This document shows, piece by piece, positions 31,428-38,932 of a stretch of DNA of 41,951 nt. The notes beneath the pieces were generated by a model, which saw nothing but the letters and a program-made list of their open reading frames with translations, was not told the DNA's origin and made no database searches. The DNA is from an uncultured Rubrobacteraceae bacterium (GTDB lineage Bacteria; Actinomycetota; Rubrobacteria; Rubrobacterales; Rubrobacteraceae). The stretch lies in NCBI GenBank assembly GCA_902806075.1, contig CADCVG010000031.1:1-41951 (forward strand). The letters run 5' to 3'. How positions within the stretch are numbered: the stretch's first letter is position 1; each line of letters starts with the position of its first letter. Position numbers and translations under genes: made by a program.

Positions 31428-32249
31428 ATGATAGGCAGGATCAGATCCCAGGCGGTAGATACTAGTAAGTTCGTCACCGACTGGATGGAGCACCGCACCG
31501 GCATCGTCACGATGATGGAGCACTTCCTCTACGAGCCGGTCCCGAAGAGGGGCGCGTGGCTCTACACGTTGGGGAGCGCTACGCTCTTCACCATCGTTCT
31601 GCAGTTTCTAACCGGAATACTCCTGCTCTTCTATTACGTGCCGACCACCGACCACGCGTGGGACTCGATCAACTACATTATGACCGAGGCTTACTTCGGG
31701 CAGATGATAAGGGGTATCCACTACTGGTCGGCCAATTTCCTGCTGGTGGTGATCGGGCTGCATATGGCCCAGGTGTTCTTCTCGGGCGGCTACAAGGCGC
31801 CGCGCGAGCTCAACTGGGTCGTCGGCGTGGTGTTGCTCCTGCTCGTGATCGTGCTGGCGTTTACCGGCTACCTGCTCAGGTGGGACCAGGACGGCTTCTG
31901 GGCGAGCGTCGTGGGCATGAAGATCGGCTCCTACTCGCCGTTTGTGGGCGGGCCAACGATTCACTTCCTGCTCGGCGGCGACGTCATAGGACCGGCGACT
32001 CTGTCCCGCTTCTTCGCGATACACGTGTGGCTCTTGCCGGCAGTCCTCGCGCCGTTCATCGGGATACACCTCTACCTACTCAGGAGGCACGGGGTCTTCG
32101 GGAACGAGTTCGAGTACTCTGACCGGCTGGCGAAGCTGCACGAGCGGCAGCGCCTGGAGTCCTACGAGAGGTACGAGGAGAACGACGGCCAGCCATATAT
32201 GGGACGTCGGGACCGGGCGGACCGGAACGGGGATGAAGACGAGGAGTAA
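31428..32249 (+). CDS. Cytochrome b, b6-type N-terminal subunit
   Basis: A 273-residue four-helix cytochrome b. The haem ligands are H98, H112, H199 and H214; the spacing of 13 residues in the first pair and 14 in the second, and 100/101 between pairs, is that of cytochrome b6 rather than bc1. Other family parts: FTGILLLFYYVP, the RGIHYWSANFLLVVIGLHM helix, the GYLLRWDQ loop and IGIHLYLLRRHGVFG. It has no Cys, so there is no covalent haem c_n attachment of the chloroplast type through Cys35. The C-terminal 45 residues are hydrophilic and Arg/Glu-rich. GAGG precedes the ATG. With the next gene it makes up the split b6/subunit IV pair. Confidence 0.92.
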   Translation: MIGRIRSQAVDTSKFVTDWMEHRTGIVTMMEHFLYEPVPKRGAWLYTLGSATLFTIVLQFLTGILLLFYYVPTTDHAWDSINYIMTEAYFGQMIRGIHYWSANFLLVVIGLHMAQVFFSGGYKAPRELNWVVGVVLLLLVIVLAFTGYLLRWDQDGFWASVVGMKIGSYSPFVGGPTIHFLLGGDVIGPATLSRFFAIHVWLLPAVLAPFIGIHLYLLRRHGVFGNEFEYSDRLAKLHERQRLESYERYEENDGQPYMGRRDRADRNGDEDEE

Positions 32250-32323
32250 GAGCGTTTACCCTAGTAGTAGTGGCCTGCTGTTATGATGCGGGCACCAGGC
32301 TTACTTAGAAGAGAGGTGTAGCG

Positions 32324-32809
32324 ATGTACGCACCGGCAACCGGCAAAGGCAAGTCGGGCCAAGAAGAGATAATTACCGAAGAGAACGTCTTCGAACGCCC
32401 GGACGAGACGATAGCCTTCTTCCCGAAGCAGGTCCTCTACGACCTGTTTATCTCGACGCTCATCCTAATAGCTTGCGTGGTGCTCTCGTACGTCGCGCCC
32501 GCACCTCTTACCGAGCCCGCCGACCCGGCGACGGTTACCTACGTGCCGCGCCCCGAGTGGTTCTTCTTCTTCTACGAGCAGATGCTCATGTTCTTCCCCG
32601 GCTATGCGCTTATTGGCTTCGGGGCCGTGGTGGTGCCGACCATCTTCGTCATGCTGCTCTTCGCGTTGCCGTGGCTGGACCGGAGCCCGCACTATAGCCC
32701 CTTGAAGCGTCCCTTCGCGACAGTCATCGGGCTGTTGGTGGTGGTGACGGTGGTGCTGAACATGCTGCTGGCTGTCAGCCGGATCATCAACTTCCCGGGC
32801 GGGGAGTAG
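32324..32809 (+). CDS. Cytochrome b C-terminal subunit (subunit IV/PetD-like)
   Basis: A 161-residue protein with three hydrophobic helices (about 41-60, 87-112, 130-155), corresponding to the last part of cytochrome b. The Qo-site motif is P77-E78-W79-F80 in RPEWFFFFYEQML (PEWY in most bc1/b6f complexes). The N-terminal 30 residues are hydrophilic. GAGAGGTG precedes the ATG. A 74-base gap separates it from the b6 gene, the largest in the operon; it could hold a processing site or minor promoter, though none was clear. It completes the quinol-oxidising module with the Rieske protein. Confidence 0.9.
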   Translation: MYAPATGKGKSGQEEIITEENVFERPDETIAFFPKQVLYDLFISTLILIACVVLSYVAPAPLTEPADPATVTYVPRPEWFFFFYEQMLMFFPGYALIGFGAVVVPTIFVMLLFALPWLDRSPHYSPLKRPFATVIGLLVVVTVVLNMLLAVSRIINFPGGE

Positions 32810-32819
32810 GAGGTAGCGG

Positions 32820-34154
32820 ATGCCGATAGGTGATCTTGACGTCCCGATAATTGGTAAGAACGTCGTAATAGCCGTTCTTGTCCAGTCTCATATCCTCTTC
32901 GCCGCGTTCATTATCGGGGCGGTGCTTATCGCCGCGACGAGCGAGTATCTCGGTTTGGTCACGAAGCAGCCGAGGTACGAGCGGTTCGCCAGAAACCTGG
33001 CCCGGTTCGTGGTGTTGCTCTTCGCCTCCGGGGCGGCGCTGGCGATCACGTTCGTGCTCGCCCTGATAACGCTCTTCCCGGTGTTCTTCTCTTACTTGCA
33101 GAACATCTTCTTCTGGGTCTTCCTGGTAGAGGCGTTCATGTTCTTGGGCCAGATTATTATCGTCTACGCCTGGTACAACGTGTGGGACAAGCTGGCCTAC
33201 CGCAAGACGCTGCACGTCGTCTTCGGCATGATCGCCGGCTTCTTTGGGCTGATGGCGATGACGATGATCGACGCGGTCGCCTCGTACATGCTTACCCCGG
33301 CAGAGGCGCCGGCCACCGACGTTGCCCGGACGTTCCTCAACCAGACGATGGTGCCGCTTAACATGCACCGCTTTGTTGGGAACTTTTCGTATGCGGGGTT
33401 CCTGATCGCCGGTTGGGGCGCGTGGCGCTACTTGCGGAGCACGCGGGAGGAGGACCGGGAGTACTACGACTGGATGGGCCACTGGGGGCTTATATGGGGC
33501 TTTGGGTTCCTCATCCTGCAGCCGGTCATCGGCTACGGTTACCTCAAGGGCATCCGTGAGAGCGCACCGGAGGCTTTCAATACCATCATGCTTGGCGACA
33601 AGGCCTGGGTCTTTCTACTGCTCGTCACAGAGATCGCGTTCATAAGCATCGCCGCGACCTCGTACTTCGTTCATAAGCTGAGGTTCGCCCAGAAACCAAT
33701 GCCGGGCTTGCGCAAGATGGCGGTCGGCGCTCTGGGCTTCACGGCTCTGTTCACGATCCTGAACATTATCCCGGCCGACGCAGCAATAGTCCCTGGTGTT
33801 ATCGAGTTCGCTGGTGGCGAGGATACCAAGTTACCGCTTGGACAGATGTATCCGTGGAAGTACATCGGTCTGATCGGGCTGATGTTGGTGGGCTTCTTCG
33901 TGGTGACGCTCTACTTGAGGGCCGCGGCGAACGGCTTCCACTGGGGACGGGCGAGTAACTGGAGCCAATATGCGCTCATGGGCTGCGCCTTCGCCGTTGT
34001 GTTTACAATGATCACGATGGGCTACACTCGCGAGACCGCGCGCCGAGTGGACAACAACCCCGGGTACCTGATCTACAACTGCGTCACTCTGGAGCAGGAA
34101 CTTACGCCCGCCGAAACCTGTCCCGCCGGTGACACCATAGGGAACGCGCCGTGA
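32820..34154 (+). CDS. Cytochrome bd subunit I-like protein (CydA'), second copy
   Basis: A 444-residue, nine- to ten-helix paralogue of the 29363-30685 protein. H24 in VQSHILFAAFIIG and H183 in LNMHRFVGNFSYAGF stand where CydA has H19 and H186. The shared block runs HRxxxNxSxxxF, then WxAxxYxR, YDW, and GLxWGxGFLxLQPxxG. The C-terminal GYTRETARRVDNNPGYLIYN is a degenerate GWxxxExGRQPW. The last 20 residues contain two Cys (CVTLEQELTPAETC) that could form a disulfide outside. GGAGG precedes the ATG ten bases after the previous stop. With no CydB gene here, this copy may take that place, as proposed for CydAA'-type enzymes. Confidence 0.8.
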   Translation: MPIGDLDVPIIGKNVVIAVLVQSHILFAAFIIGAVLIAATSEYLGLVTKQPRYERFARNLARFVVLLFASGAALAITFVLALITLFPVFFSYLQNIFFWVFLVEAFMFLGQIIIVYAWYNVWDKLAYRKTLHVVFGMIAGFFGLMAMTMIDAVASYMLTPAEAPATDVARTFLNQTMVPLNMHRFVGNFSYAGFLIAGWGAWRYLRSTREEDREYYDWMGHWGLIWGFGFLILQPVIGYGYLKGIRESAPEAFNTIMLGDKAWVFLLLVTEIAFISIAATSYFVHKLRFAQKPMPGLRKMAVGALGFTALFTILNIIPADAAIVPGVIEFAGGEDTKLPLGQMYPWKYIGLIGLMLVGFFVVTLYLRAAANGFHWGRASNWSQYALMGCAFAVVFTMITMGYTRETARRVDNNPGYLIYNCVTLEQELTPAETCPAGDTIGNAP

Positions 34155-34306
34155 CGCCCGAGTTGCTGGACCTCGCGGTGGTCCTGCTCAATACGCCTGG
34201 AGAGCCGGGCTTTACCCCGTGGCGGCTATTCGCGGCGCTCGGGATGATCCTCACTATCTTCTCAGGGGCGTGGCTGTTTACATACTGGATCAGTAAGGAC
34301 GAGTAG
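34151..34306 (+). CDS. 51-residue single-helix protein, possible CydX/CydS-like small subunit
   Basis: GTG 34151 overlaps the previous stop in GTGA, so translation is coupled. The protein is MTPELLDLAVVLLNTPGEPG, then FTPWRLFAALGMILTIFSGA and WLFTYWISKDE: one transmembrane helix (about 24-45) with charged ends. Small one-helix subunits (CydX, CydS, CydH) stabilise haem binding in known bd oxidases; size and position fit such a role, but the sequence is not recognisably theirs. It is the last gene before a good terminator. Confidence 0.75.
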   Translation: MTPELLDLAVVLLNTPGEPGFTPWRLFAALGMILTIFSGAWLFTYWISKDE

Positions 34307-34337
34307 ATAGCAAAGCTGCATAGGAATCGATGGTTCC

Positions 34338-34371
34338 GAGGAGGTGCTCACCAAGCATCTCCTCTCCTTTT
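34338..34371 (+). terminator. Intrinsic terminator of the respiratory operon
   Basis: An 11-bp stem GAGGAGGTGCT/AGCATCTCCTC (one G-T pair) with loop CACCA, followed by TCCTTTTG, 31 bases after the last stop codon of the operon. Confidence 0.75.
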
Positions 34372-34441
34372 GCGAAGGGAGAGCGGTTGGGCGTGGAAGA
34401 GATGAGAGAGCACCGGAGGCGGTGCAAGATCGGGTATCTCC

Positions 34442-34652
34442 GTGGCGACGCGTTGTAACGAGTGCATCCTCTACCACCTGGACGGTTGCGTAGATAAGGA
34501 GACGGCCGGGTGGAGATCGTGGAGGCCACAAGGTAGGGGTGATAGCAGACGGTTCGGTCACCTTTTACAACGCCTGGTTTGCCTTCGAGATGTTGAAGGA
34601 GACGCAGTATGGGGTAGGGAGCACAAGACTGGCAGGAGGAGGCTTGGGGTAG
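34442..34652 (+). pseudogene. Small unknown gene broken by two frameshifts
   Basis: From GTG 34442 the frame reads MATRCNECILYHLDGCVDKE, then the sense passes to the next frame as RVEIVEATR and again to the third as GVIADGSVTFYNAWFAFEML, KETQYGVGSTRLAGGGLG and stop at 34650-34652. Joined, it is a Cys-containing protein of about 70 residues. I do not know the family. The two shifts are in the same direction. Upstream of it (34372-34441) nothing else is seen. Confidence 0.4.
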
Positions 34653-34682
34653 AATGACGAAAGAAAGAGGAGGAGATGAAGT

Positions 34683-35330
34683 TTGTCGGATATACCCCTT
34701 TTCCCGCTGAACGTGGTGCTGATGCCGGGGTCGCCCCTGCCACTGCACATCTTCGAGGAGCGCTACAAGCAGATGGTGAACGAGTGCCTGGAGGCGGGGT
34801 CGGAGTTCGGGATGGTTCTGGCCGACGAGTCCGGGACGCGGAGCGTAGGGTGTACGGCCAGGATCGTCGAGCTCGTCGAGCGTTACGAGGACGGGCGGCT
34901 CGTGATCCTGGTCGAAGGCTCCCGGCGCTTTAGGCTGAACGACATCATGACCGGGAAACCGTACTACGTCGGCGACGTCGAGTACATCGAGGACGGACCG
35001 GAGGAGAACGTAAGCTCTTTGGCCGAGGAGTGTGTGGCGCTACTCGAACGGGTGGTAGAGGCTGCGACCGAAGGGACGGTGGACATAGAGATAGAGCCGC
35101 CTTACCACAACCTCTCGTTCACCATCGCCGGTCGTATAGAGTTCGACCTCGACACGCGACAGCAGATCCTTGAGCTTACCACCGAAAAAGAACGCCTGGA
35201 GAAGGTGAGAGAGCTTCTCGCTGAAGCCGCCGAGAGGCTCGAACGCGAACGACAGGCCCGTGAGAAGGCACAGAAGAACGGGCACCTGCGCGGCGACTGG
35301 AAGCCCAAGCCATCATCGGGGGACGCCTGA
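34683..35330 (+). CDS. LON N-terminal (substrate-binding) domain protein
   Basis: A 215-residue protein consisting of a LON N-domain without ATPase or protease parts. IPLFPLNVVLMPGSPLPLHI (about 4-23), FEERYKQMVNECLE, FGMVLADE, GCTARIVELVERYEDGRLVI, and GSRRFRLND follow the family closely. A C-terminal helix rich in Glu, Arg and Lys (about 170-205) follows. Such stand-alone domains (e.g. YcaM/BPP1347-like) are common; their role is unknown, possibly substrate recognition for a separate protease. The start is TTG 34683, with AGGAGGAG eight bases before it. Confidence 0.9.
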   Translation: MSDIPLFPLNVVLMPGSPLPLHIFEERYKQMVNECLEAGSEFGMVLADESGTRSVGCTARIVELVERYEDGRLVILVEGSRRFRLNDIMTGKPYYVGDVEYIEDGPEENVSSLAEECVALLERVVEAATEGTVDIEIEPPYHNLSFTIAGRIEFDLDTRQQILELTTEKERLEKVRELLAEAAERLERERQAREKAQKNGHLRGDWKPKPSSGDA

Positions 35331-35384
35331 CCGGCGGTAGTTCAGCCTGCGAGTCTGGCTCTCGAGTCGCCGATTGTAGAGAGC

Positions 35385-36395
35385 TTACTCTTTCGGGATG
35401 AACTCCCGTAACCGTCTGACGTTCCTGCTGTCGACTTTGTAGACGAGCGGGTCGGCGGCGAGGCTGTCTTCGCCAGCGGCGGCCTTTATGCGCTCGACCA
35501 GGTTCTCCTCGACCAGCCAGGCGGTGGAGGGGAGGACGACCGCCAGGAGCCTGAGGCGGGGGCCGCCCTCGGGGGTCTCGTTGCGGTCCACGAGGCGCGG
35601 TGGGATCAGGTAGAGGTCGTGGCCCTCCTGTATCTCTTCGAGGACGCGCTTCTCGGCCTCCATATCTTTTAGCTGTACCTCGATGGTGAAGCGTTGCTGG
35701 CCGGAGACGTAGTTCGTGACGCCGATGAGGGAGCCGTTTGGGATGTAGATCAACTCGCCGGAGAGTGCCCGTATGGTGGTGGTCCGCAGCCCGAACTCTT
35801 CTACCATTCCCGAGGCTTTGGTTGGCTCGACGGATACGAAGTCTCCGACGCTGTACTGGTTCTCGAAGAGGATAAAGAACCCCGCGATGATGTCGCGCAG
35901 GAAGCTCTGCGCTCCGAACCCTATGATGGCGGCCAAGATGGTCGCACCCGCAAGGGCCGGAAACACGTTTTGGAGGAAGATGCTAAAGATGAAGAGAGCG
36001 ACGAGGGCGAAAGTCACGTACCGCAGGGTGTTGCGGACGAGGGTAACGGCGGTGTCCTGGCGCTTTATGCGGGCGAGCGTCACGGCGTCGAGGCTCGCCT
36101 CATCAGCGGGCCTACTCCACTGAAGTACGCGTGGTATCAGGTGGACGGCGACCCTGTAGAAGGCCGTTGCGAGAATGAAGACGATCACCGTCGCCACCAC
36201 GTTGGCTATGAAGGTCGGGCTGATGAGGTACCCTGCGATGCCCTCGAAGAGATTCCTGACGGTGGTCTCCAGGATATTGCCGGTCTCCTGGGGGATCTCC
36301 TGGGCGGCCTTGCTGGCCCCTTCTATAACGCTGGTACTCTCGCCGGTGGTCTCGTCCTGAAAGATCGCGGCCAGAAGGAGCGGTGACGGGCTCAT
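35385..36395 (-). CDS. MscS-family mechanosensitive channel
   Basis: A 336-residue small-conductance channel protein that opens under membrane tension to release solutes after hypo-osmotic shock. Helices are at about 60-85, 120-145 and 148-172. The pore helix and following segment, GATILAAIIGFGAQSFLRDI and FFILFENQYSVGDFVSVE, are the MscS signature. The beta domain (VEEFGLRTTTIRALSGELIY, IPNGSL) and mixed C-terminal domain follow. It starts at ATG 36395, directly against the stop of ddl with no gap, so the two are one operon. Together with trehalose synthesis in the window it fits osmotic adaptation. Confidence 0.92.
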   Translation of the reverse strand: MSPSPLLLAAIFQDETTGESTSVIEGASKAAQEIPQETGNILETTVRNLFEGIAGYLISPTFIANVVATVIVFILATAFYRVAVHLIPRVLQWSRPADEASLDAVTLARIKRQDTAVTLVRNTLRYVTFALVALFIFSIFLQNVFPALAGATILAAIIGFGAQSFLRDIIAGFFILFENQYSVGDFVSVEPTKASGMVEEFGLRTTTIRALSGELIYIPNGSLIGVTNYVSGQQRFTIEVQLKDMEAEKRVLEEIQEGHDLYLIPPRLVDRNETPEGGPRLRLLAVVLPSTAWLVEENLVERIKAAAGEDSLAADPLVYKVDSRNVRRLREFIPKE

Positions 36396-37457
36396 CTAAA
36401 AGCTTGTCTCACGGCGTTCGAGGGCGAGCTGTATGAGGCGGTCGAGGAGTTGCTCGTAGGGGAGACCGCTGGCGGCCCAGAGCTTCGGGTAGACGCTGGT
36501 TGGGGTAAAGCCGGGGATGGTATTGATTTCGTTGAGGATCAACCTACCGCTGCCGCGCTCCAGGAAGAAGTCAACCCGGGCCATACCGGCGGCGTCTATG
36601 CCGGTGTAGGCGGTACGGGCTATGCGATGTATCTCCATCGCGGCACCACCGGGTATCTGGGCGGGGGCGTGTAGCTCCATACCGCCCTCGACGTACTTGG
36701 CTTCGTAGTCGTAGAACTCGTGCCCGGGCACTACTATCTCACCCGGCACCGAGACCTTCGGCTCCTCGTTGCCGAGCACCGAGACCTCTATCTCGCGGGC
36801 GTCTACCCCCTGCTCTACTATGACGCGCCGGTCGAGGGCGGCCGCCGCGTCGAGGGCGTCCGCTAGCTCGCCGGAGTCCGTAGCCTTGTTTATGCCGACG
36901 CTTGAGCCGAGGTTGGAGGGCTTGACGAAGCAAGGGTACCCTAGAGAGGTCTCTATCTCCCGCACCCATTTCTTACGGTTCTCGTTCCACTCCTTGCGGG
37001 TGAGGCCGAGCCACTCGACCTGCGGGAGGTGGTGGTAGGCGAAGACCTTCTTCATTGTCACCTTGTCCATACTGGCGGCGCTGGCGAGGACGCCGGAACC
37101 TATGTAGGGGACACCGGCGAGTTCCAGAATGCCCTGGACGGTGCCATCCTCACCGTATGGGCCGTGCAGAACAGGGAAGACGACGTCCGCGGCGCCCACG
37201 AGATCCACGGGTAGCTTCTCCGAGACGGACGCCGGCCTCGCGGTTCCGCCCGAGGAGCTTGCTTGCTCCCCGGTACGGGACTCCAGTTCGCGCATGGGGT
37301 CGCCCGAGGGGATCCAGGCTCCCTCCCTGGTTATCCCCACCGGGACGACCTCGTAGCGTCCGCTCTCGCGCAGGGCGCCCATAATGGCGCGAGCCGACGC
37401 CAGGGAGACTTCGTGCTCCCCGCTCCGCCCGCCGAAGATGACCATTACCCTTAGCAA
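36396..37457 (-). CDS. ddl: D-alanine--D-alanine ligase
   Basis: A 353-residue ATP-grasp enzyme that makes the D-Ala-D-Ala dipeptide of peptidoglycan. Visible motifs: VIFGGRSGEHEVSLASA at the N-terminus (E15 region binding the first D-Ala), VFPVLHGPYGEDGTVQGILE, CFVKPSNLGSSVGINKA (about 176-192), and RLILNEINTIPGFTPTSVYP (about 305-324) with the metal ligands. Start: TTG 37457, about ten bases after GAGGGT; an ATG four codons later (37445) is the alternative. The sequence between 55 and 80 is a low-complexity insertion (TGEQASSSGGTARP). It is coupled to the mscS gene without a gap. Confidence 0.93.
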   Translation of the reverse strand: MLRVMVIFGGRSGEHEVSLASARAIMGALRESGRYEVVPVGITREGAWIPSGDPMRELESRTGEQASSSGGTARPASVSEKLPVDLVGAADVVFPVLHGPYGEDGTVQGILELAGVPYIGSGVLASAASMDKVTMKKVFAYHHLPQVEWLGLTRKEWNENRKKWVREIETSLGYPCFVKPSNLGSSVGINKATDSGELADALDAAAALDRRVIVEQGVDAREIEVSVLGNEEPKVSVPGEIVVPGHEFYDYEAKYVEGGMELHAPAQIPGGAAMEIHRIARTAYTGIDAAGMARVDFFLERGSGRLILNEINTIPGFTPTSVYPKLWAASGLPYEQLLDRLIQLALERRETSF

Positions 37458-37518
37458 CGCGCCTGCTACCCTCCTCTTACGACCCGTTTATCCTAGCAGA
37501 GGCCGGAGTTAGGATTCT

Positions 37519-38085
37519 CTAGACGCAAGACTCGGTCGGTAGCACCAAAGTACCGGCATCCTCCTGGAGCGCCGACGCGACGAAGTAGATGTGCTCGCCG
37601 AGGTCCACGCCGAGCTCCTCCGCGCCGCGCACTATGTCCTCCCGGTTTACGCTGGCGGCGAAGGACTTCTGCTTCATCTTCTTGCGTACACTCTTCACCT
37701 TGAGACCCTCCAGACCCTCTGGCCGCACGAGGGCGCAGGCTACGATGAAGCCGGAGAGCTCGTCCACCGCGTAGAGGGTCTTTGCCATAAGCGTCTCGCG
37801 CGGGACGTCGAGATAGTCGGCGTGGCCTTTTATCGCCTCTAGAACGTCCTCGGGGTAGCCCTTGCGGGCCAGCTCCCGCACGCCGACCATCGGGTGTTCG
37901 GCGGGTGTGGGGTGCCTCTCGTAGTCCATGTCGTGCAGGAGGCCGGTAATGCCCCACCTCTCCTCGTCCTCGCCAAACTTGCGGGCGTAGGCGCGCATCG
38001 CAGCCTCGACGGTGAGCATGTGCTTCCGCAACGACTCGCTCTCTGTCCACTCACAGAGCAGATTCCAGGACTCCTTACGGTTCAA
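37519..38085 (-). CDS. HD-domain phosphohydrolase family protein
   Basis: A 188-residue protein of the HD superfamily. SLRKHMLTVEAAMRAYARKF gives the first ligand H22, GLLHDMDYERHPTPAEHP the H51-D52 pair, and KTLYAVDELSGFIVACALVR the last Asp (D108 region). It is close to the metal-dependent HDIG-like hydrolases found in many Gram-positive genomes, whose substrate is not known. TTG 38085 is the start, with AGGAGG six bases ahead. It stands 61 bases upstream of ddl on the same strand, so possible read-through into ddl-mscS. Confidence 0.85.
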   Translation of the reverse strand: MNRKESWNLLCEWTESESLRKHMLTVEAAMRAYARKFGEDEERWGITGLLHDMDYERHPTPAEHPMVGVRELARKGYPEDVLEAIKGHADYLDVPRETLMAKTLYAVDELSGFIVACALVRPEGLEGLKVKSVRKKMKQKSFAASVNREDIVRGAEELGVDLGEHIYFVASALQEDAGTLVLPTESCV

Positions 38086-38221
38086 CGGTGCCTCCTGTAA
38101 AAAGTTCGTCGCCAGCGGCTATTGTATCGTTGGATACCCATCGAACCGTTCGCTGTGTTCTGGTTTCGCTAACAACTCGGGCAGAGAAGAGAGGTCGTAG
38201 GACAGTCCTCCTGCCTCTACT

Positions 38222-38932
38222 TCAAAAATCCCCGTCCTCTGCTATCTCCCTCGCTCGCAAGAACACCGCGTCGAGCATGGGTGGGGTGAGGACGCCGGTG
38301 AAGGTGTTCTGCTGGGAGGGGTGGTAGCAGCCGAGGAGGATGGGGCCGGAGGGCGTTGCGTGCTCAGCGCCGTGGGCGAACTTTGGTTTCGGACGGATCT
38401 CGTGGAGGCGCAGGGCGGCGTCCCAGGCGAAAGCGCCGAGACAGATGACGACCCGTGCGGCATGGAGTAGGTTCAACTCCCGGGTGGCGTAGGGGAGGCA
38501 CCGGTCGCGTTCGGCGGGGGTGGGTTTGTTCTTGGGCGGAGCGCAGCGGACGGCGGCGGAGATCCAGAGTCCCCGGAGACGCAGACCGTCGTCTCTGCTG
38601 CGCGAGGTCGGTTGGTTAGCGTAGCCGGTGCGATGGAGTGCTGAGAAGAGGAAGTCACCGGAGCGGTCGCCGGTGAAGAAGCGGCCTGTGCGGTTCGCCC
38701 CGTGGGCGGCGGGGGCGAGCCCCAGGATCACGACCCTCGCCTCCGGGTCTCCGAAGCCGGGTATGGGACGGCCCCAGTACTCTTCGTCGGCGTGGGCCGC
38801 CTTCTTCTCGCGGGCGACCCTCTCGCGCCACTCGACGAGGCGCGGGCAGCTTCGGCAGGCGATAATCTCCGCTTCGAGCGCCGCGAGACGCGCTTCGGCG
38901 AGGCGATCCCTCTGGCGGGCAGGCTCGTTCAG
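38222..38932 (-). CDS. udgB: Family-5 uracil-DNA glycosylase (UdgB), start codon non-canonical
   Basis: The frame codes for a complete UdgB: CRSCPRLVEWRERVA (C26, C29 from CTG 38932), EYWGRPIPGFGDPEA, motif A GLAPAAHGANRTGR, FTGDRSGDFLF, VRCAPPKNKPTPAERDRC (the other two cluster cysteines) and the HPSQQNTFTG motif. It removes uracil, hypoxanthine or xanthine from DNA and carries a 4Fe-4S cluster. No ATG, GTG or TTG lies in frame before GTG 38731, which would cut off the first two cluster cysteines. CTG 38932 overlaps the stop of the preceding gene in CTGA, like the GTGA and ATGA couplings elsewhere in the window, and would make 236 residues, the usual length. An ATT at 38866 or a frameshift near the gene boundary is the alternative. 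Confidence 0.85.
   Translation of the reverse strand: MNEPARQRDRLAEARLAALEAEIIACRSCPRLVEWRERVAREKKAAHADEEYWGRPIPGFGDPEARVVILGLAPAAHGANRTGRFFTGDRSGDFLFSALHRTGYANQPTSRSRDDGLRLRGLWISAAVRCAPPKNKPTPAERDRCLPYATRELNLLHAARVVICLGAFAWDAALRLHEIRPKPKFAHGAEHATPSGPILLGCYHPSQQNTFTGVLTPPMLDAVFLRAREIAEDGDF

Noticed and set aside
35332-35374. Sequence GGCGGTAGTTCAGCCTG, which resembles the 5' part of a tRNA, between the LON-domain gene and mscS
   Set aside because: No anticodon arm, TTC loop or acceptor pairing follows in the right spacing; at most a chance or relic tRNA fragment.
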